A program made the translations under genes and the position numbers. A stretch of DNA of 64,000 bases from Collybia mongolica (lineage: Eukaryota; Basidiomycota; Agaricomycetes; Agaricales; Clitocybaceae): the NCBI GenBank assembly GCA_013420905.1, contig JAAXNY010000010.1, positions 2,852,001 through 2,916,000 of the forward strand. The letters run 5' to 3'. Below, one piece after another: positions 24,342 to 36,612 of this stretch. The notes below the pieces were generated by a model. It saw only the letters and a program-made list of their open reading frames with translations. It was not told the DNA's origin and ran no database searches. Each line of letters opens with the position of its first letter. Position 1 is the first letter of the stretch.

Positions 24342-25076
24342 ATGACTTCTTCTAATGGTTTGCTTTCGTATTATCAAGTGTGTTGATCGTATAACTGATC
24401 AATGCGATACAGGCACATCACGCACTGAAATACGGGATCTGCATGCAAACCCGGAGCAATTCTCGCTCTTTATCCAGGTTATGAGAAACTTTACTGGCGA
24501 CATATGCCCAGGTGAGGGTCTTATTGTCGTCATCGATCAACTGGGTCCCTGTATTCACTAATCGTATCATTTAGTGTGTAACGCTGAAAGAATTCCCCCC
24601 TGCCTATGCGGACTATCTATTATTGAGGTTAGTCGATATATCACTCCGTAACACAACCCTAACGCTCATTGATCCGGGTGAACAGCCGGAGATTTCCAAG
24701 GAGGCCAGCCGAATAGTCAAAAATGTGAAGGCTGAGGACTGGCCTGCCGACACCACTGAATCCGCCACCGCCAAGTTCAAGGCTGAGGCTGAGACTAAAG
24801 AAACCAACACTACTCAAGAACGCTGGGAGAAAGCTGCGGCAGAACTCCGCATTCCGTGAGTCATCCTTTTGGTGGTGACGCAGGGGGCAACGCTGACTTT
24901 CCCTGATAACAAGATACTGGAACCGGCTAAAATCAGTTCCCCCCGTTCTCTTTGATGCTACACTTACTATAGCAATGCCTAATGGCTCTACTATAACAGT
25001 TGGTAACATCATGGTACCAGGTGTACGCGATAGACTCCCTTCCTCTGCCACTTCAGAAGATTTCCTCAAGACCTAG
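24342..25076 (+). pseudogene. Tyrosinase-like N-terminal fragment lacking the CuA histidines
   Basis: A start-like piece at 24342 (MTSSN) splices to 24413-24511, reading TSRTEIRDLHANPEQFSLFI, the typical N-terminal helix of fungal tyrosinases. A second exon, about 24620-24857, ends ERWEKAAAELRIP. It continues after a short intron as YWNRLKSVPPVLFDATLTIA and PNGSTITVGN, matching the region between the CuA and CuB sites (family form RxPYWDWA...PP...TIxxPxG). The expected copper-binding GYCxH/WHRP segment between these exons is absent, and the family YWDW reads YWNR. The later part ends in a stop at about 25076 without a CuB site. Tyrosinases oxidise phenols and tyrosine in melanin formation; this copy should be inactive. 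Confidence 0.5.
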
Positions 25077-25199
25077 CGGCCTAATCATCCTCCCCCCTCC
25101 TGCCAATTATACACCAACATACACAAAATCTGTATGCATGTACTAGATTACTCGAAGTTCATATCTGATCGTGTAGTGTTTGTCATCCAACCTGAGAAG

Positions 25200-26020
25200 A
25201 AAGTAAATATGAAGGTCCCCAGTAAGTAAGTTGTGTATATTATTGACAGTGTGGTTCCGTTCCAGATCAAATGACTATCACTTTAGTAGGGCTCGAGGAT
25301 CACAACAGTTCTATGCAATCCAAATCAATGCTCAGGACGTCAACGCTCCCGCGTTATTTTTTGCGAATTCTGCTTGTTCCCAACTGTGTCTGTCGCAAGA
25401 TGAAAGGGATTTTTTCGGCCTATCATCGGGGTCTAAGATTAAACACACTCCACTTCCGCTTGTAAGTAGCTGACTATTCGTGACTTGATCATGCCCAGTG
25501 CTGGGAACAATTCAACAACTGGAACTGCGGCGAAGCCATATGCGATGGTTTGAGGATGAATAGGGGAGGTGTTTCACCAATTCCGACAAAGTCGAACTGG
25601 AAGGCGAGGAATGAGGATATCTGTACCGATCCATCCTGTCGTGTTTGAATACCCCCAGACGGGACCGCTATCTTTTGTATTCATTAATGCTGCAGGACTA
25701 TCTCCGACATATACGCGGAAGCTGGCTGTTCCTCAATGGGATCGCGCTGGTAATACACCTCCTTCTCCGACACGTTCTCACTTGGTCCCCACAAGGAGGT
25801 CAGTCAGATGCTTGTGTCGAATCACACAGCTACCCCCCACCCCACAAAAGGTGTCTTCCTTCGAAACGGTGCGCGCAGCCTCCTTCCCCTCCCTGAAGAC
25901 CCAATTGAGAGTACTCCTTTTCGGTTCTCGACTTATCCTGTGGAGCCAAAATTTTCCCGACCATCGGAAACACGGCTCTCGGACTTTAGTGCCTGTCCTT
26001 TATTTCAATGGACCTTGGTT
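25200..26020 (+). other. Unassigned ORF-containing stretch
   Basis: Plus-strand ORFs at 25231-25473 and 25569-26138 overlap other frames and show no recognisable family. They might be decayed parts of the tyrosinase locus, but I see no diagnostic residues. Confidence 0.2.
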
Positions 26021-26026
26021 CAAATA

Positions 26027-26817
26027 TGGTGCACAACACCTAAACACCGCTACTTTTGGACAGCGGCCAAATTGGCCGCGGAAAATATTTTTACCGCCAA
26101 CCTCCCAAATTGTACTAGACGATGCAGAAAGACGCTAAATAACGCCACTTGATGGCGGTCCTCAAATTGTAGTATGGAGAGGGTCATGGGCATGTAGTTG
26201 TAAATACTGGTATATCGTAAGAAATCAACCCATTTTCTGAACAGCGATGGGGCGCAGCAAAAAGCATCTCAAACAATCCTTAGCGCGTGCTCATGAGGCG
26301 AAGCTTTACAAGGTGGTCTCTGGGTCCGGGTCGAACTTCACCGCGGAATACCCCCGGCCTCTCGATGTCGAAGTGGAAGATCCAGCTGACATACAATCTG
26401 CCAAAAGCCCTCGATTCAGTCAAGCTTACGACCATCCGAAAGTGGGAACATCGGATGATTCGATGGATGGATGCATACCGCGAGGGCCTGGCAGCCAAAG
26501 ATGCTCAATTGCATGTCCGGGCTTTCAGCTCAAGGAAGTATAAGTCTCATCGACGTGTTCCGGAGACGCTTGCACAGCGCTTTGACAAGTAGATAACGCT
26601 TATCTCATTATGTAAGCATCCCGATATAGTAAGAGGCCAAATCGATGTGACGAAAAAAAAAAAACTCCACCAATTTTAAGTATTTTCAAAATTGCTCTGG
26701 TAGAATTTATCCTCTCATCAAATGGAGCATTTTTACCAGACAGATAAGAAATTGGAGATTTTTTGCCGGGGGGATTTTTTTTGTACAAAAGTGGCGGTGT
26801 TTAGGTGTTGTGCACCA
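26027..26817. mobile_element. TIR-bounded DNA element (791 bp) with TA target-site duplication
   Basis: Both ends carry the inverted sequence beginning TGGTGCACAACACCTAAACA. It continues for about 35 bp with two mismatches (left CGCTACTTTTGG, right read inverted CGCCACTTTTGT). Each end is flanked by TA (26025-26026 and 26818-26819), as expected for a Tc1/mariner-like insertion. Inside, 26247-26592 on the plus strand is open in two frames. One ends IRKWEHRMIRWMDAYREGLA and KYKSHRRVPETLAQRFDK, which I recall, without certainty, from transposase-like proteins of mushrooms. The element is too short to encode a full DDE transposase, so it is probably a non-autonomous deletion derivative. Confidence 0.75.
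26287..26592 (+). pseudogene. Probable transposase C-terminal remnant inside the TIR element
   Basis: The frame holds LTYNLPKALDSVKLTTIRKW then EHRMIRWMDAYREGLAAKDA and ends RRVPETLAQRFDK before a stop at 26592. The basic-aromatic motif pattern fits a DNA-binding or C-terminal part of a transposase. No catalytic DDE segment is visible. An overlapping frame starts MGRSKKHLKQSLARAHEAKL at 26247, so a frameshift may separate two original parts. Confidence 0.4.
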
Positions 26818-26819
26818 TA

Positions 26820-28302
26820 TTAGTTTCAATCATAGAGCATGACCCCGGATCCGATCTGAACAGCCTCTTGCTACCCCTCACCGTCATGCAAATACCAATC
26901 AGGTCAGGCGACGATAAAAATGATTTATGGGAGGAGAAGGAATAAATCACCGTCTTGTGAGGGCCAGTGCAAGTACAGCATAGAGTTTCGACCTGAAAAA
27001 ATTAAACTGTATAAATAAAGGCCAATAATCCGGCAACTAAAATGAACGAATGCGACCACGGAAATAGCCGCAACGATAGATCCCAAATTTTAGCACAGGT
27101 GCTGGTGATTCGGCAAAACCTCCTTCTCATTTCGAACTCAGAACATAGGTTATTCCAGGGTGTCTGGAGCGATGCTTGTCTCATACTAAATCAACGAATC
27201 AACCACAAGAACAATGGAGGAAAATTTACCTATTAAGAACCCTTATCTGACCTATCATCCTGACGAGGACAGCCTTATGTCAAAAATTTTAACATCTCCA
27301 TAGCATCTAAATTAGCAAGTAAAATAAGTGAAGATATGAATTTTCTAACCCTGTCTAACCATCACCATCATGACGGCCAAGCCGCCACTACACCTCCCCC
27401 AAGCAAACTCTTCAAGAGTACCACGCTTACCATGTAGTAAAAAGCGACATTCTTCAAAAGAGACGTTTACTCTCCGGAGATGCCAAACAGGAGTCGACTA
27501 CCCGGGGTGGATGGAAGGGGCGGATGGGATGACACGGAAGTCCGCTTCTCTTACAGTTGGGCATCAATCGTACCTACATACGATGCGTTTCGGGATATCC
27601 ACTCCGCAGCCGCAGAATAGACCCAAAAGCCACCGACATGGCAAAACGGCATTCCAGGAAATTCATCTCTCAAACCTCCCCCATAGTTCTTTACCAATTT
27701 TCATGATACTAGCAACTACGAGGACAGTAGAGCTTCCTCGTTCCGCGTGTTCTCACCGTAATTTCGTCTCATATCTTTGGCTTAAGAAACCATGCTGCCT
27801 TGTCAAAAAAAAAAATAGCACAGCCACAAATCACGACAGGCACATCTCTCGCAATTGAGGTATGTTTACATAGAATCCGGCCTCTCCCGCCCATCATACT
27901 GGACTTAGATGGCTGACTGATGACTCTTCATCAGGGTGGTGATGTCGTACACATGGCTTATGGGATGGATCTGCCATTAAGGGTCGGTCTAATCCACCGA
28001 GGGTATCAAAGGTACCAACTTTATCTGAATTAAATGACCATCGGTGATGCGTCCGAACAATAGTTCGGGTTGCCCATCGATCAGGACAAGTAATCTTAAA
28101 GGGTTCAAGGAGATGCTGTGTCTATTCAATGCAGTCTTCTGTATGCCCAGTTCCCCTATTCCTGAAGGATTTGAGGGTGTGGGACGCTCAACGCATGGAA
28201 TGGTGTGAGTCTTTATGACCAAGTCGGCGGTTTATTTGGGAGTTATATTGCGTCAAACTCATGGTATATGCCTCGTAGCTCTTCCCTCTCCCCCACCTAA
28301 CA
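26820..28302. other. No supported gene
   Basis: The largest ORF (27370-27858, plus) has no family signature and weak codon coherence. A poly-A run of 11 occurs near 27807. No repeat was recognised. Confidence 0.35.
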
Positions 28303-29683
28303 ATGTCTTATGATGACCAAGTCTCGCAAGATCCTGTTATCTTGGCCATCATCGGCAAATTCTTCAAAGCTGAATCTATTGAGATTGCCACTTTCTATCT
28401 CATCTATGGTATGAAGTATGCCTCTTCGGTCCATATCTACGTAACTCACAGGATGTCTCACCTAGGTATATTCGTTCTCGTATTTGCGCAATCGACTGCA
28501 ATATTCCTGTATGTCCCGCGTATTCCTAGAAAGGCAGGGATAATGAGGCGAACTTGTAGTCGAAAGCACTTGTCAAGCCGTGCTCATATGTACATGTTCC
28601 TGACTAGCGCATCCTCTTTCATTCTGGCCACAGTTCAGGGGATAGCCCTTCTTGCAGATGCGTGGATTACGGCCCAAACGACGCTCGTTAAAAACCAAGA
28701 TGCATCTTTGGCCGAGAGACTGCAGCTCGCGGGCACTTCTCGGCGTACACCCACCTTGCTACTTGTTTGGACCTGTGCCTTTGGGGTAAGAATTCATGTG
28801 CACAAAGGTTGTACAAGACCCATAACTCATGCCTACCGTAGCCCGTCATAACTGATACTATCGTCATATGGAGAGCGTTCGTTCTCTTGAAGACTCAATT
28901 CAAGCGATGGTTAATTATCCTGCCGTTGCTTTTATTGTTGGGCTCAATTGGTACGCCGCTACTCTCCGCTATTCGCACCGTTTTTCACCGCAGATATTAC
29001 TTTAAGCCACGAGTCTTGCAAACGCCATACTTGCCGTGATGGGTGGTGACATTGACACCGGCGTGATAAACACAACTTATACGCTGGGTCTTCGCTTATC
29101 TCTTGCAACGAATGTTGTAGCCACGGCTCTCATCGGTTATATATACTGGTGAGTTCGTAATCCTTGAAGGTCCTTCAACATCTCAAGTGTTACAGGTTAC
29201 ATAGGAGGGACACAGAAGTGCTTTCGCGTAGGCCGACCCAAACGGTGCGCGTACTGGCCGTATTCTTCGAATCGGGTGTAGCATTTTGCATGCCCCAGGT
29301 ACGGCGTTAGCATACCCAGCCGAATAAAATTCTAAAGGGCACTCCGTCCTTAGGCTATTTACGTTTTCTTGAATTTGGTCCCGTCGGGTGATTTAGGCAC
29401 CATCGGAGAGAGCATCCGGCACGTCTTTACCATGGCATATTTCGCATTCGCGGTAAGTCTTTAAATCCGAACTCTCTACTTCCGTTATAATGGTGTCGAT
29501 CTATAGTGGATGTACCCGACGGTGGTCATCGTTCTGGTGAACAGACAGTATACACTGGACAACTATTTATTCGAAAGGTCCTTACCGTCAATGAATTACT
29601 ACCCCACAGGCCCCAATCGTACCGTTCCACCACGCCCTATATCGTTTGCTCGGCCGGGGCCTGCTGCGAGCCTTGGGGAATGA
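28303..29683 (+). CDS. Seven-helix-type integral membrane protein, 351 aa, 7 exons
   Basis: Exons: 28303-28408, 28466-28785, 28842-28950, 29007-29148, 29196-29298, 29354-29452 and 29507-29683; phases close exactly. Hydrophobic segments can be read as IEIATFYLIYGIFVLVFAQS, a second in MYMFLTSASSFILATVQGIA, a third in LLLVWTCAFGPVITDTIVIW, then WLIILPLLLLLGSI, LSLATNVVATALIGYIYW, LAVFFESGVAFCMPQAIYVF and FTMAYFAFAWMYPTVVIVLV. The total is seven. The C-terminal tail is short and Pro-rich. Multicopy 7-TM proteins of this general kind are widespread in Agaricomycetes, and receptor-like roles have been suggested but not shown. No frameshift or internal stop is seen, in contrast to its neighbours. 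Confidence 0.75.
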
Positions 29684-30753
29684 CTGAAGAAGATGAGGAG
29701 AAGACTAGTTCTGTAAGAATAATTAATTAGTGCTTAGAGCTTTAGAGGTGCATCCAACCGCGTCTCTTGTTGGATGTGTAGAGATTTTAGTCAATAATTC
29801 TTTTATTTTTTGTACGATAATGCATTTTTTTTTAAAAACGACAGCCCGGATCCTTGGACTTTGTGACACTTGCCTTGCACGGCAACTTACGAACATTCCT
29901 CCTGACTTCTAGTTTCAGTTTTTTAGTAAATCTGTATCGTGGTAAAGACTATGGGACAGGTGATTACATACCTATATATGACGATTCATTTCCCCCGCTC
30001 TCAAACTCTCGCATATTTCAGTTACCATGTCAATGTTCGAAATGCTGCCGTATCGGGGATCTACCCACCACCCATCTACCTTGTCCGACGGCATCTGGCG
30101 TTATCATGATCGGCCCATTCTCCAAATCTTTGTGTACGCAAATTTCACTGAAGACCCCATGCATCAGCGCTCCGTGCCATGATTCGCAGGCGCCCCGCGG
30201 AGGTATGTCGCATTTTGCCCAAGCTCCTAAGTCCTCTTCCTTCCCATGCGATAGCTGACATCAGAACAATCGCTTCGAACCCCAGCGGTGTTTTTCAATT
30301 GCCGTTTGAGCAGATCCCGGAGGGTTTGTTATCAGACCATCAAGCTATATACGACATGGCCCTGTGGATTTCGCCGATCTCAGAAGTGTTTGGGATGATC
30401 CCAAAAATATCAAACAAAACCTAATCGCTGTGTGAGTTCTAGCTATCCATTTATCATTCTGTACCTCTAAACTAGATACCAGCAGCGCCTGCCGACGCCC
30501 TAAATCAATTATGATGGCTTTGATCCGCTATGCAGTGCAAACACGCCACTTTCAATACTTGAGATTGCTTCTTATTCCGTGAATCCATTGGCCACGAAAA
30601 GACGAGTCGATGGAACTGAGCAGTGCTCAGATTACCCTTACTCTGAATAAGTGCCAGCTGCGATCATGGACGTCCAAAAACACGATATTCCTTGTACTTG
30701 ACCCTCTTGATACCGGCTTTCACAATCATTCCCTATATTTAACGTCCTATCAG
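29684..30753. other. Unassigned stretch between membrane protein and tyrosinase C-terminal exon
   Basis: A plus-strand piece at 30260-30420 reads IADIRTIASNPSGVFQLPFE followed by QIPEGLLSDHQAIYDMALWI and looks like coding sequence, but I cannot assign a family and its flanks are broken. No tyrosinase copper-binding histidine cluster is seen here. Confidence 0.3.
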
Positions 30754-31471
30754 AGACGTTTCTGTCGACAAGCCAGCGACTGAAGACGAACGCGCTCAGC
30801 ACCTGAGAACTCTCCAGGCCTACTTTAGACAAGATCCCGTCGTCGAGCGAGCCAGAGTTATAACGCCGATGAAACAGGCGTTGTTCACAGATGTGAATAG
30901 AGAGGCTCTCCCTGAGGGCTTTGAGTCCGTGCAGAATTTCCGCCAGTTTGCGATTACGGTGGAGGTGTTTGAACACGCTTTTGAGGGTTCCCATTTCCTC
31001 GAGATCGCATATACGTCCAAGGACGGGAAAAGCTATCCCATAGGGGCCACAGCCATCCTGAGCCGCAGTCACGGCACCCGGTGCGCAGCGTGCCGCGCGC
31101 GCCAGCATGAAAACTCGAAAGTCCATGATGTAATCCACATTCCCCACGAAACTGTAGCCGCGATCATCATCGACAATGACCTCAACGACCCAAAGACCAG
31201 CGACGACACGCTTAGCCAAGCCATCCGTAAAAGTTTCAAGGCGCATATAGTCTCTCCCAGTGGGGCCACCAAAGCCGAGGCGTTGCTTGGAGTGGGGGTC
31301 CGGGACGGTTGGAAGCCTATCGATGAAGCCATTCGCCCGCAGCTGCGCCTTGCTTCTGCCAATGCCTGTGCTATTCGAGACGTGAATGAGGAGATCTTAC
31401 ACCCATGGGAATACTATGATTGGAGAGATCATGGCACCTTTTTGGAAGATGAATGGGTCGTCGCTGTCTAA
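30754..31471 (+). pseudogene. Tyrosinase C-terminal half (orphan exon)
   Basis: An open stretch starts behind a CAG acceptor at 30753. It reads DVSVDKPATEDERAQHLRTL, then FRQFAITVEVFEHAFEGSHF, then the IGATAILSR...CAACRARQ...VIHIPHETV region. The order of FRxF, F-x-GS, a small Cys-x2-Cys cluster and an IPxE/L helix is that of the C-terminal shielding domain of basidiomycete tyrosinases. The domain continues to EYYDWRDHGTFLEDEWVVAV and a stop. No copper-binding catalytic domain is found immediately upstream. The exon is itself uninterrupted over 718 bp, so the loss may be recent, or the remaining exons are too diverged for me to see. Confidence 0.5.
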
Positions 31472-32338
31472 ATCTGCTCATAATTTGCAACCCTTTTCGA
31501 AACGCGGTGGGTGGTTTTTGCCTTTGTTCCCGATCCTTCGCCTTTCTGCTCAAGCGCTTCCTGTATACTGATACGATAGAAATAACAAAATATCATTCCC
31601 CGTACAAATAGTAGTTATGGACCTTGTACCTGTAAGAATTATGAAAATCTTGTCGTTTCACACTTCAGGTTGTGCCCAATTTACAAATGAGTCGACGCTG
31701 GTTGTCGCTGATGCTGTTACTGTTGCGAGCGGTAGAGTTCGTGTCGTCTGATGATTTTGAGTACATGTCAATAGACTTAGTTATCAATGAAAGCCGGAAC
31801 TTTGATTTCACATTTTCTACTGAGTTCGTCCACGTGACCGGTTGAGACAGCTGATTTTCGAACTGAACATAGTAAACAAACCAGGTTTTCTTCACTCTAT
31901 TGCTCGCCCCAACCTCCACAATAATACAAGTCGGGCAGAATCCTTTGCGTATCGTCGTGCATAACAAAAAGCGTGAAATTGACTCCAAACAAAGCGGATC
32001 CCTTTCGGTCCGGTGACGGGAGGAGCGGACCGCCCGTGTGTTGATTTTCTCCTCTCCACAATTACTCCAAAAGGTCGTTTTTCTCACCATGATGATAGAA
32101 GAACCACGTTCGCGGCGAGATTGGTTACTCGCCAAACTACCAAAAGACTCCAGACCCGTGCTTAACTTAATTGGAGGAGACTTGGAAGGGAGGCTGTTGA
32201 TTTTCTGGAACTCTCGACGTTTTGGACAGCATCGAAATTGCACATACCCCGGACCGACCGAGTATCACGCTCGCAATATAAGTATTTGACGGTCTATTCA
32301 CCGAACCTGACTCGACGCACGACATTCACAACGGTATC
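31472..32338. promoter_or_regulatory. Intergenic region upstream of GUT2
   Basis: About 870 bp without a convincing gene. A minus-strand ORF (31665-32243) has no family signature. The interval must include the GUT2 promoter; no specific site is assigned. Confidence 0.35.
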
Positions 32339-35008
32339 ATGTCCCGACTGCTCCGCGCTGTCTTTTCGCGGAGGACATTTGCGATCGCAACTGGAGGAAC
32401 CGCACTGGCAGCTGGTGGTGGATATTGGTATCTTAACTCTGGTCCCGCGTACCCACTTTCGACGAGGGAGACCCGCCGCCCACCACCGCCATGGACTCCG
32501 CCATCCAGGTCGGATATGTTAAAGACGTTAAAGGCGAGTGGGGCCATCAAGACCACGGCGGGGGACGGGGGGGAGTTTGACCTGCTCATTGTAGGAGGAG
32601 GTGCGACGGGGGCCGGCGTGGCAGTGGATGCAGCAAGTCGTGGCCTCAAAGTCGCGTTAGTGGAGAGGGATGATTTTAGTGCTGGTGCGTCACCCCCACC
32701 CTCCGTTCAAGTCCATCAACCGACCTTTTCGTGTTTGTAGGAACTTCGTCTAAATCGACCAAACTCGTCCATGGTGGCGTGCGCTATCTTCAGAAAGCGG
32801 TGTTCGAGTTGGATTACGATCAGTACAAGCTTGTCAAGGAGGCTCTGCATGAACGGAAAATATTCTTGCAGACCGCACCGTACCTCTCTGCGATGTTGCC
32901 GATCATGTTACCCATTTACAAGTGTGTGATTTCGTCATATTCTTGCCCTTCTTTCTGACCTTGTGCAAAAGGTATTGGCAAGTCCCATACTACTGGGCTG
33001 GATGCAAAATGTACGATGTGTTGGCAGGAAAGGAAAACATGGAAACGTCATACATCATGAGTAAAGGAAAGGCCCTTGAGACGTTTCCCATGCTCAAATC
33101 GGACGGTCTTGTCGGCGCTTTGGTTTATTATGATGGTGAGGAGATGGCTTCGCCCGCCCATTCGCTAATTTCTGACATCTGTCGTTAGGACAACACAATG
33201 ACTCGAGGATGAATATCGCCCTGATCATGAGCGCTGTGAAGCACGGTGCTACGGTCGCTAACTACTGCGAAGTAACCGAGCTCCACAAGTCATCATCTGG
33301 GAAACTCAACGGCGCTCGGCTTAAAGACAATCTGACAGGCGAGGAATGGAATATCCGTGCAAAGGTACGTAATCTCTTCGTCTCTTCACTTCCCCTGCCA
33401 ATTTGTTCTTCAGGGAATCATCAACGCCACTGGGCCTTTCTCTGATACACTGCTTACCCTCGATGACCCAACGCACAAACCTATCGTTCAACCCTCGTCC
33501 GGCATTCACATAACTCTACCTAACTACTATTCACCACGCAAAATGGGTCTCCTCGATCCGGCAACCTCAGATGGACGTGTCATCTTCTTCCTCCCTTGGC
33601 AGGGTAACACGATTGCCGGGACAACAGACTCGCCTGCCTCTGTAGAACGTGAGCCACGGGCCACAGAAGACGAGATTCGTTGGGTCCTTGAGGAAGTACG
33701 GCGGTATCTATCACCGGACATTAAAGTTCGCAGGGGGGATGTCCTGAGTGCCTGGAGTGGTTTGCGGCCGCTGGTAAGGAACCCGAGTGCTGCGAGCACG
33801 GAGGGCCTCGTCCGAAGCCATATGTTGCATGTCAGTGCGAGTGGACTCCTGACGATCGCCGGAGGTAAATGGACAACGTATAGAGCAATGGCTGAGGAGA
33901 CTGTCGATATGGCTGTTGATGTCTTCCAGCTAGGTGGTCGAGTGACAAACGGATGCGTGACCGATACACTGAGACTTGTGGGCAGCGATGGGTGGAGCAG
34001 GAATATGTTCATTGGGTTGATTCAACGGGTGAGGAATACCCCTGATCGGTATTGTTTCAGAGGATACATTACTAACACCGTGTTTTAATCAGTATGGGTT
34101 GGAAACGGAGGTAGCCCGGCACTTATCGGATAATTATGGAGACCGTGCATGGACGGTGTGTTCTCTGACAGATCCTACTGAGAAGAACTGGCCTCGATAT
34201 GGAAAGCGCCTTTCTGCCCAATATCCTTGTACGTCATCCCTCCGGGCCACCTCAGTCAAATCCTCATTGGTACCCTAGTTATTGAAGCTGAAGTCCGCTA
34301 CGCGGTGCACCATGAGTACGCACAAACCGCCGTCGATGTCCTCGCGCGGCGCACACGCCTGTCTTTCCTTAATGTGCACGCTGCGCTCGAGGCGCTCCCG
34401 CGGGTGGTCGACATCATGACAGACGAGCTCGGCTGGTCGTGCGCGGAACGCAAGGCCCAGATTGCACAAGCTGTCGAGTTCTTCGGCTCGATGGGGCTGG
34501 CGCCGGGCGCCGTGACAAAGATGCCCGAGCCGGTGCCTAGAGGGTGGGCGGAGAAGGCCTGGAGCACACTTACGAGCGGCTCGTGGATGTTGGGCCGGGG
34601 CGGGAAGGAGGCAGGGTACAGTTATACTCGTGCGAGATTCGAGGCGGGAGAGTTGGCAGCGCTCCAGAGTGCGTTTGCGCGAAACGCGAGCGTTAGGGGT
34701 GTTGATGGAGAGATGAATGTGAAGGCTGGAAAGGTGGCGGAGGTGTTGAGGGATGTGCCAGGCTATGCGGGGATCTCGGAGAAGGAGTGTTTGTATGTGC
34801 TTGAAGAGGCTGGGTTTGGCGCGGGCGCGGAAATTGGGTTCCACGAATTCGTTGAGGTGTGTAATGTGGTGCCTGCTCTGAAGCTTGCATTCTGATGTTG
34901 GGTTGCATCTAGGTCTGCGGAAACTTGAAGGAGATTGCTTTTGCCCCTGCTCCTGGAAAGCAAGAAAGGTTGAGTATCCCCGTCGAAAAGAGTGGTGGAG
35001 GAATATAA
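32339..35008 (+). CDS. GUT2: Mitochondrial FAD-dependent glycerol-3-phosphate dehydrogenase, 8 exons
   Basis: Exons: 32339-32684, 32741-32921, 32972-33135, 33189-33364, 33414-34028, 34093-34228, 34279-34856 and 34913-35008, giving 763 residues. The enzyme oxidises glycerol 3-phosphate to dihydroxyacetone phosphate and passes electrons to ubiquinone at the inner mitochondrial membrane. The N terminus MSRLLRAVFSRRTFAIATGG is basic and followed by a short hydrophobic stretch, fitting a presequence and anchor. The FAD-binding Rossmann motif is DLLIVGGGATGAG, followed across an intron by GTSSKSTKLVHGGVRYLQ. GNTIAGTTDSPASVEREP and TIAGGKWTTYRAMAEETVD are further family blocks. The C-terminal ~110 residues resemble the degenerate EF-hand region of mitochondrial GPDHs. 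The last exon (CGNLKEIAFAPAPGKQERLS) was chosen because reading through its intron ends early at 34895. Confidence 0.95.
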
Positions 35009-36612
35009 TTAAGGACATGCCGGCAGTGCACTCACAAGCCAGGTTGAATTTGGACCTCCTGAAACTACCCTTCGATGTGATATCCGCCGTTTAGGGGTTC
35101 GGCGAGGGACTATCCGGAAGGACTTGGTCATAGGCTGTACTACGTCTTCTATTACATAGGAATAACTCCTTGTATATAGTGTACGTTGGAACTACATCCT
35201 ATCTAGAGCTTTGCCTTTAAAACGTTCGCTATAGGGTACTTCCTATTTCACAGTATATTCATAGCCTATGAAATTCTTTGAGAAAGCTTGACAATCTATT
35301 TGTTGATATCTATTCTGGGGACAGCAACTCCGTTGTTACCAGCGGATTTATCCTACGTATGCGGACTGGATGGAGTTGTATGTCTAGATGCAATCCGTAA
35401 CTGCAGTGTGCGACTGCACATGCCGTTAATTTCGAAGAGGATCATCGTCCCCCCCCCACGGGGTTTATTCTTTTCGTCGCTTGTTTAGAATGACTTTGGT
35501 GGAATGAAAAATGAGTTCAGTGTGGATCTAGAAACAAGTAAGCAATGTACATCACTCGGAGAATGCTCGACGGAGATCGTAGGGGGCGGTCCAGATGTTA
35601 TGTTGTTATCTATTTTGAGCGGATCAGGCACGTAGGCGCGGTTGTAGTTTGTGCCTCGGAGTGGTCTTTTGTCGTCAACACGTCAAACATCCCTCGCGTT
35701 GCCATCGATTCCCATTGAATTTTTTCGAACGCGCGCGCACGAACCCTACGGTCAATGGAGGAAGGTACTCATCGTCCTCACCTCATTAGCTGCCGGAAAA
35801 GAAAATTTATCGCTATGATCAACCGTGGTCGGCCGGTTCCGGGTTGAGAATTCACCGACTTCTCCCAGATGTTGAGAATGCTTGACGAGCACCACTCTAG
35901 TCCCCACGTTGGAGGAACTCGGGATACGTCAAGGCGCCATCACAGGGTGACTGGAACATCAATAGTGAGAAGTCAACGTTTTTTCTCAACCAACCAATCG
36001 GGGCGGATGGACATCCATGAGATACCGAAAGACGTGGGTGTAACGGGTCAAACACAAATAGATGGGACCGAGGGGACTGTTGACTGAGTTTTGCCTCAAT
36101 GATTCAAGGCAATGCTATTTAAGCAGACAAGTAATATGGTCGAGGACTCGAGGTCCTAGAAAAATGGAGCTGGAACAGAGTCTGGCCCATCATGATGGGC
36201 TATGATGGTCGACGGAGCGTCATTGTGAGGCACCTGAGTGTTGTCTGACTGCCAATCTGGCGCGCATCGACCTGCCATATTGCTTGGCAGCCCGCATCAG
36301 AGATGGAGCTGTCACAATTCACAACCCCCGAGGACCCACCGCCGCCCAATATCGAAAGCCATGTCTCCTTTTGCACAGCCGCTTCGCCCGTGCTCGGAAC
36401 AATGTCTTAATTTGGCCTTGAAACAGGCTAAGCTTGCCCTGTCAGGATAGTCTGCGGTCCAAGATGAGGGTCGAGGCCGCTCCATATCACTACATGGCAA
36501 TTATACCACCGACTCTTATAAGTACACCGAGTGCTTTTGGTTTCGCCTTTCAACTTTTCGTTATTGGTTTGCCTACACTACGCACCCTCGCTGGGTGATT
36601 TATCCAATCACC
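35009..36612. other. Long intergenic region, no gene recognised
   Basis: About 1.6 kb with only short unrelated ORFs. It contains the upstream region of the SHO1-like gene, with AT-rich segments near 35150-35330. No RNA gene or repeat was found. Confidence 0.4.

Noticed and set aside
31665..32243. 192-codon minus-strand ORF upstream of GUT2
   Set aside because: No domain or repeat homology; composition biased; overlaps the likely GUT2 promoter.
34279..34895. GUT2 ending at 34895 (VCNVVPALKLAF)
   Set aside because: A normal intron (34857-34912) followed by CGNLKEIAFAPAPG gives the family C terminus; the earlier stop is intronic.
34275..35018. 247-codon minus-strand ORF over GUT2 exons 7-8
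   Set aside because: Antisense shadow of a conserved enzyme exon; His/Pro-rich composition typical of reverse frames.
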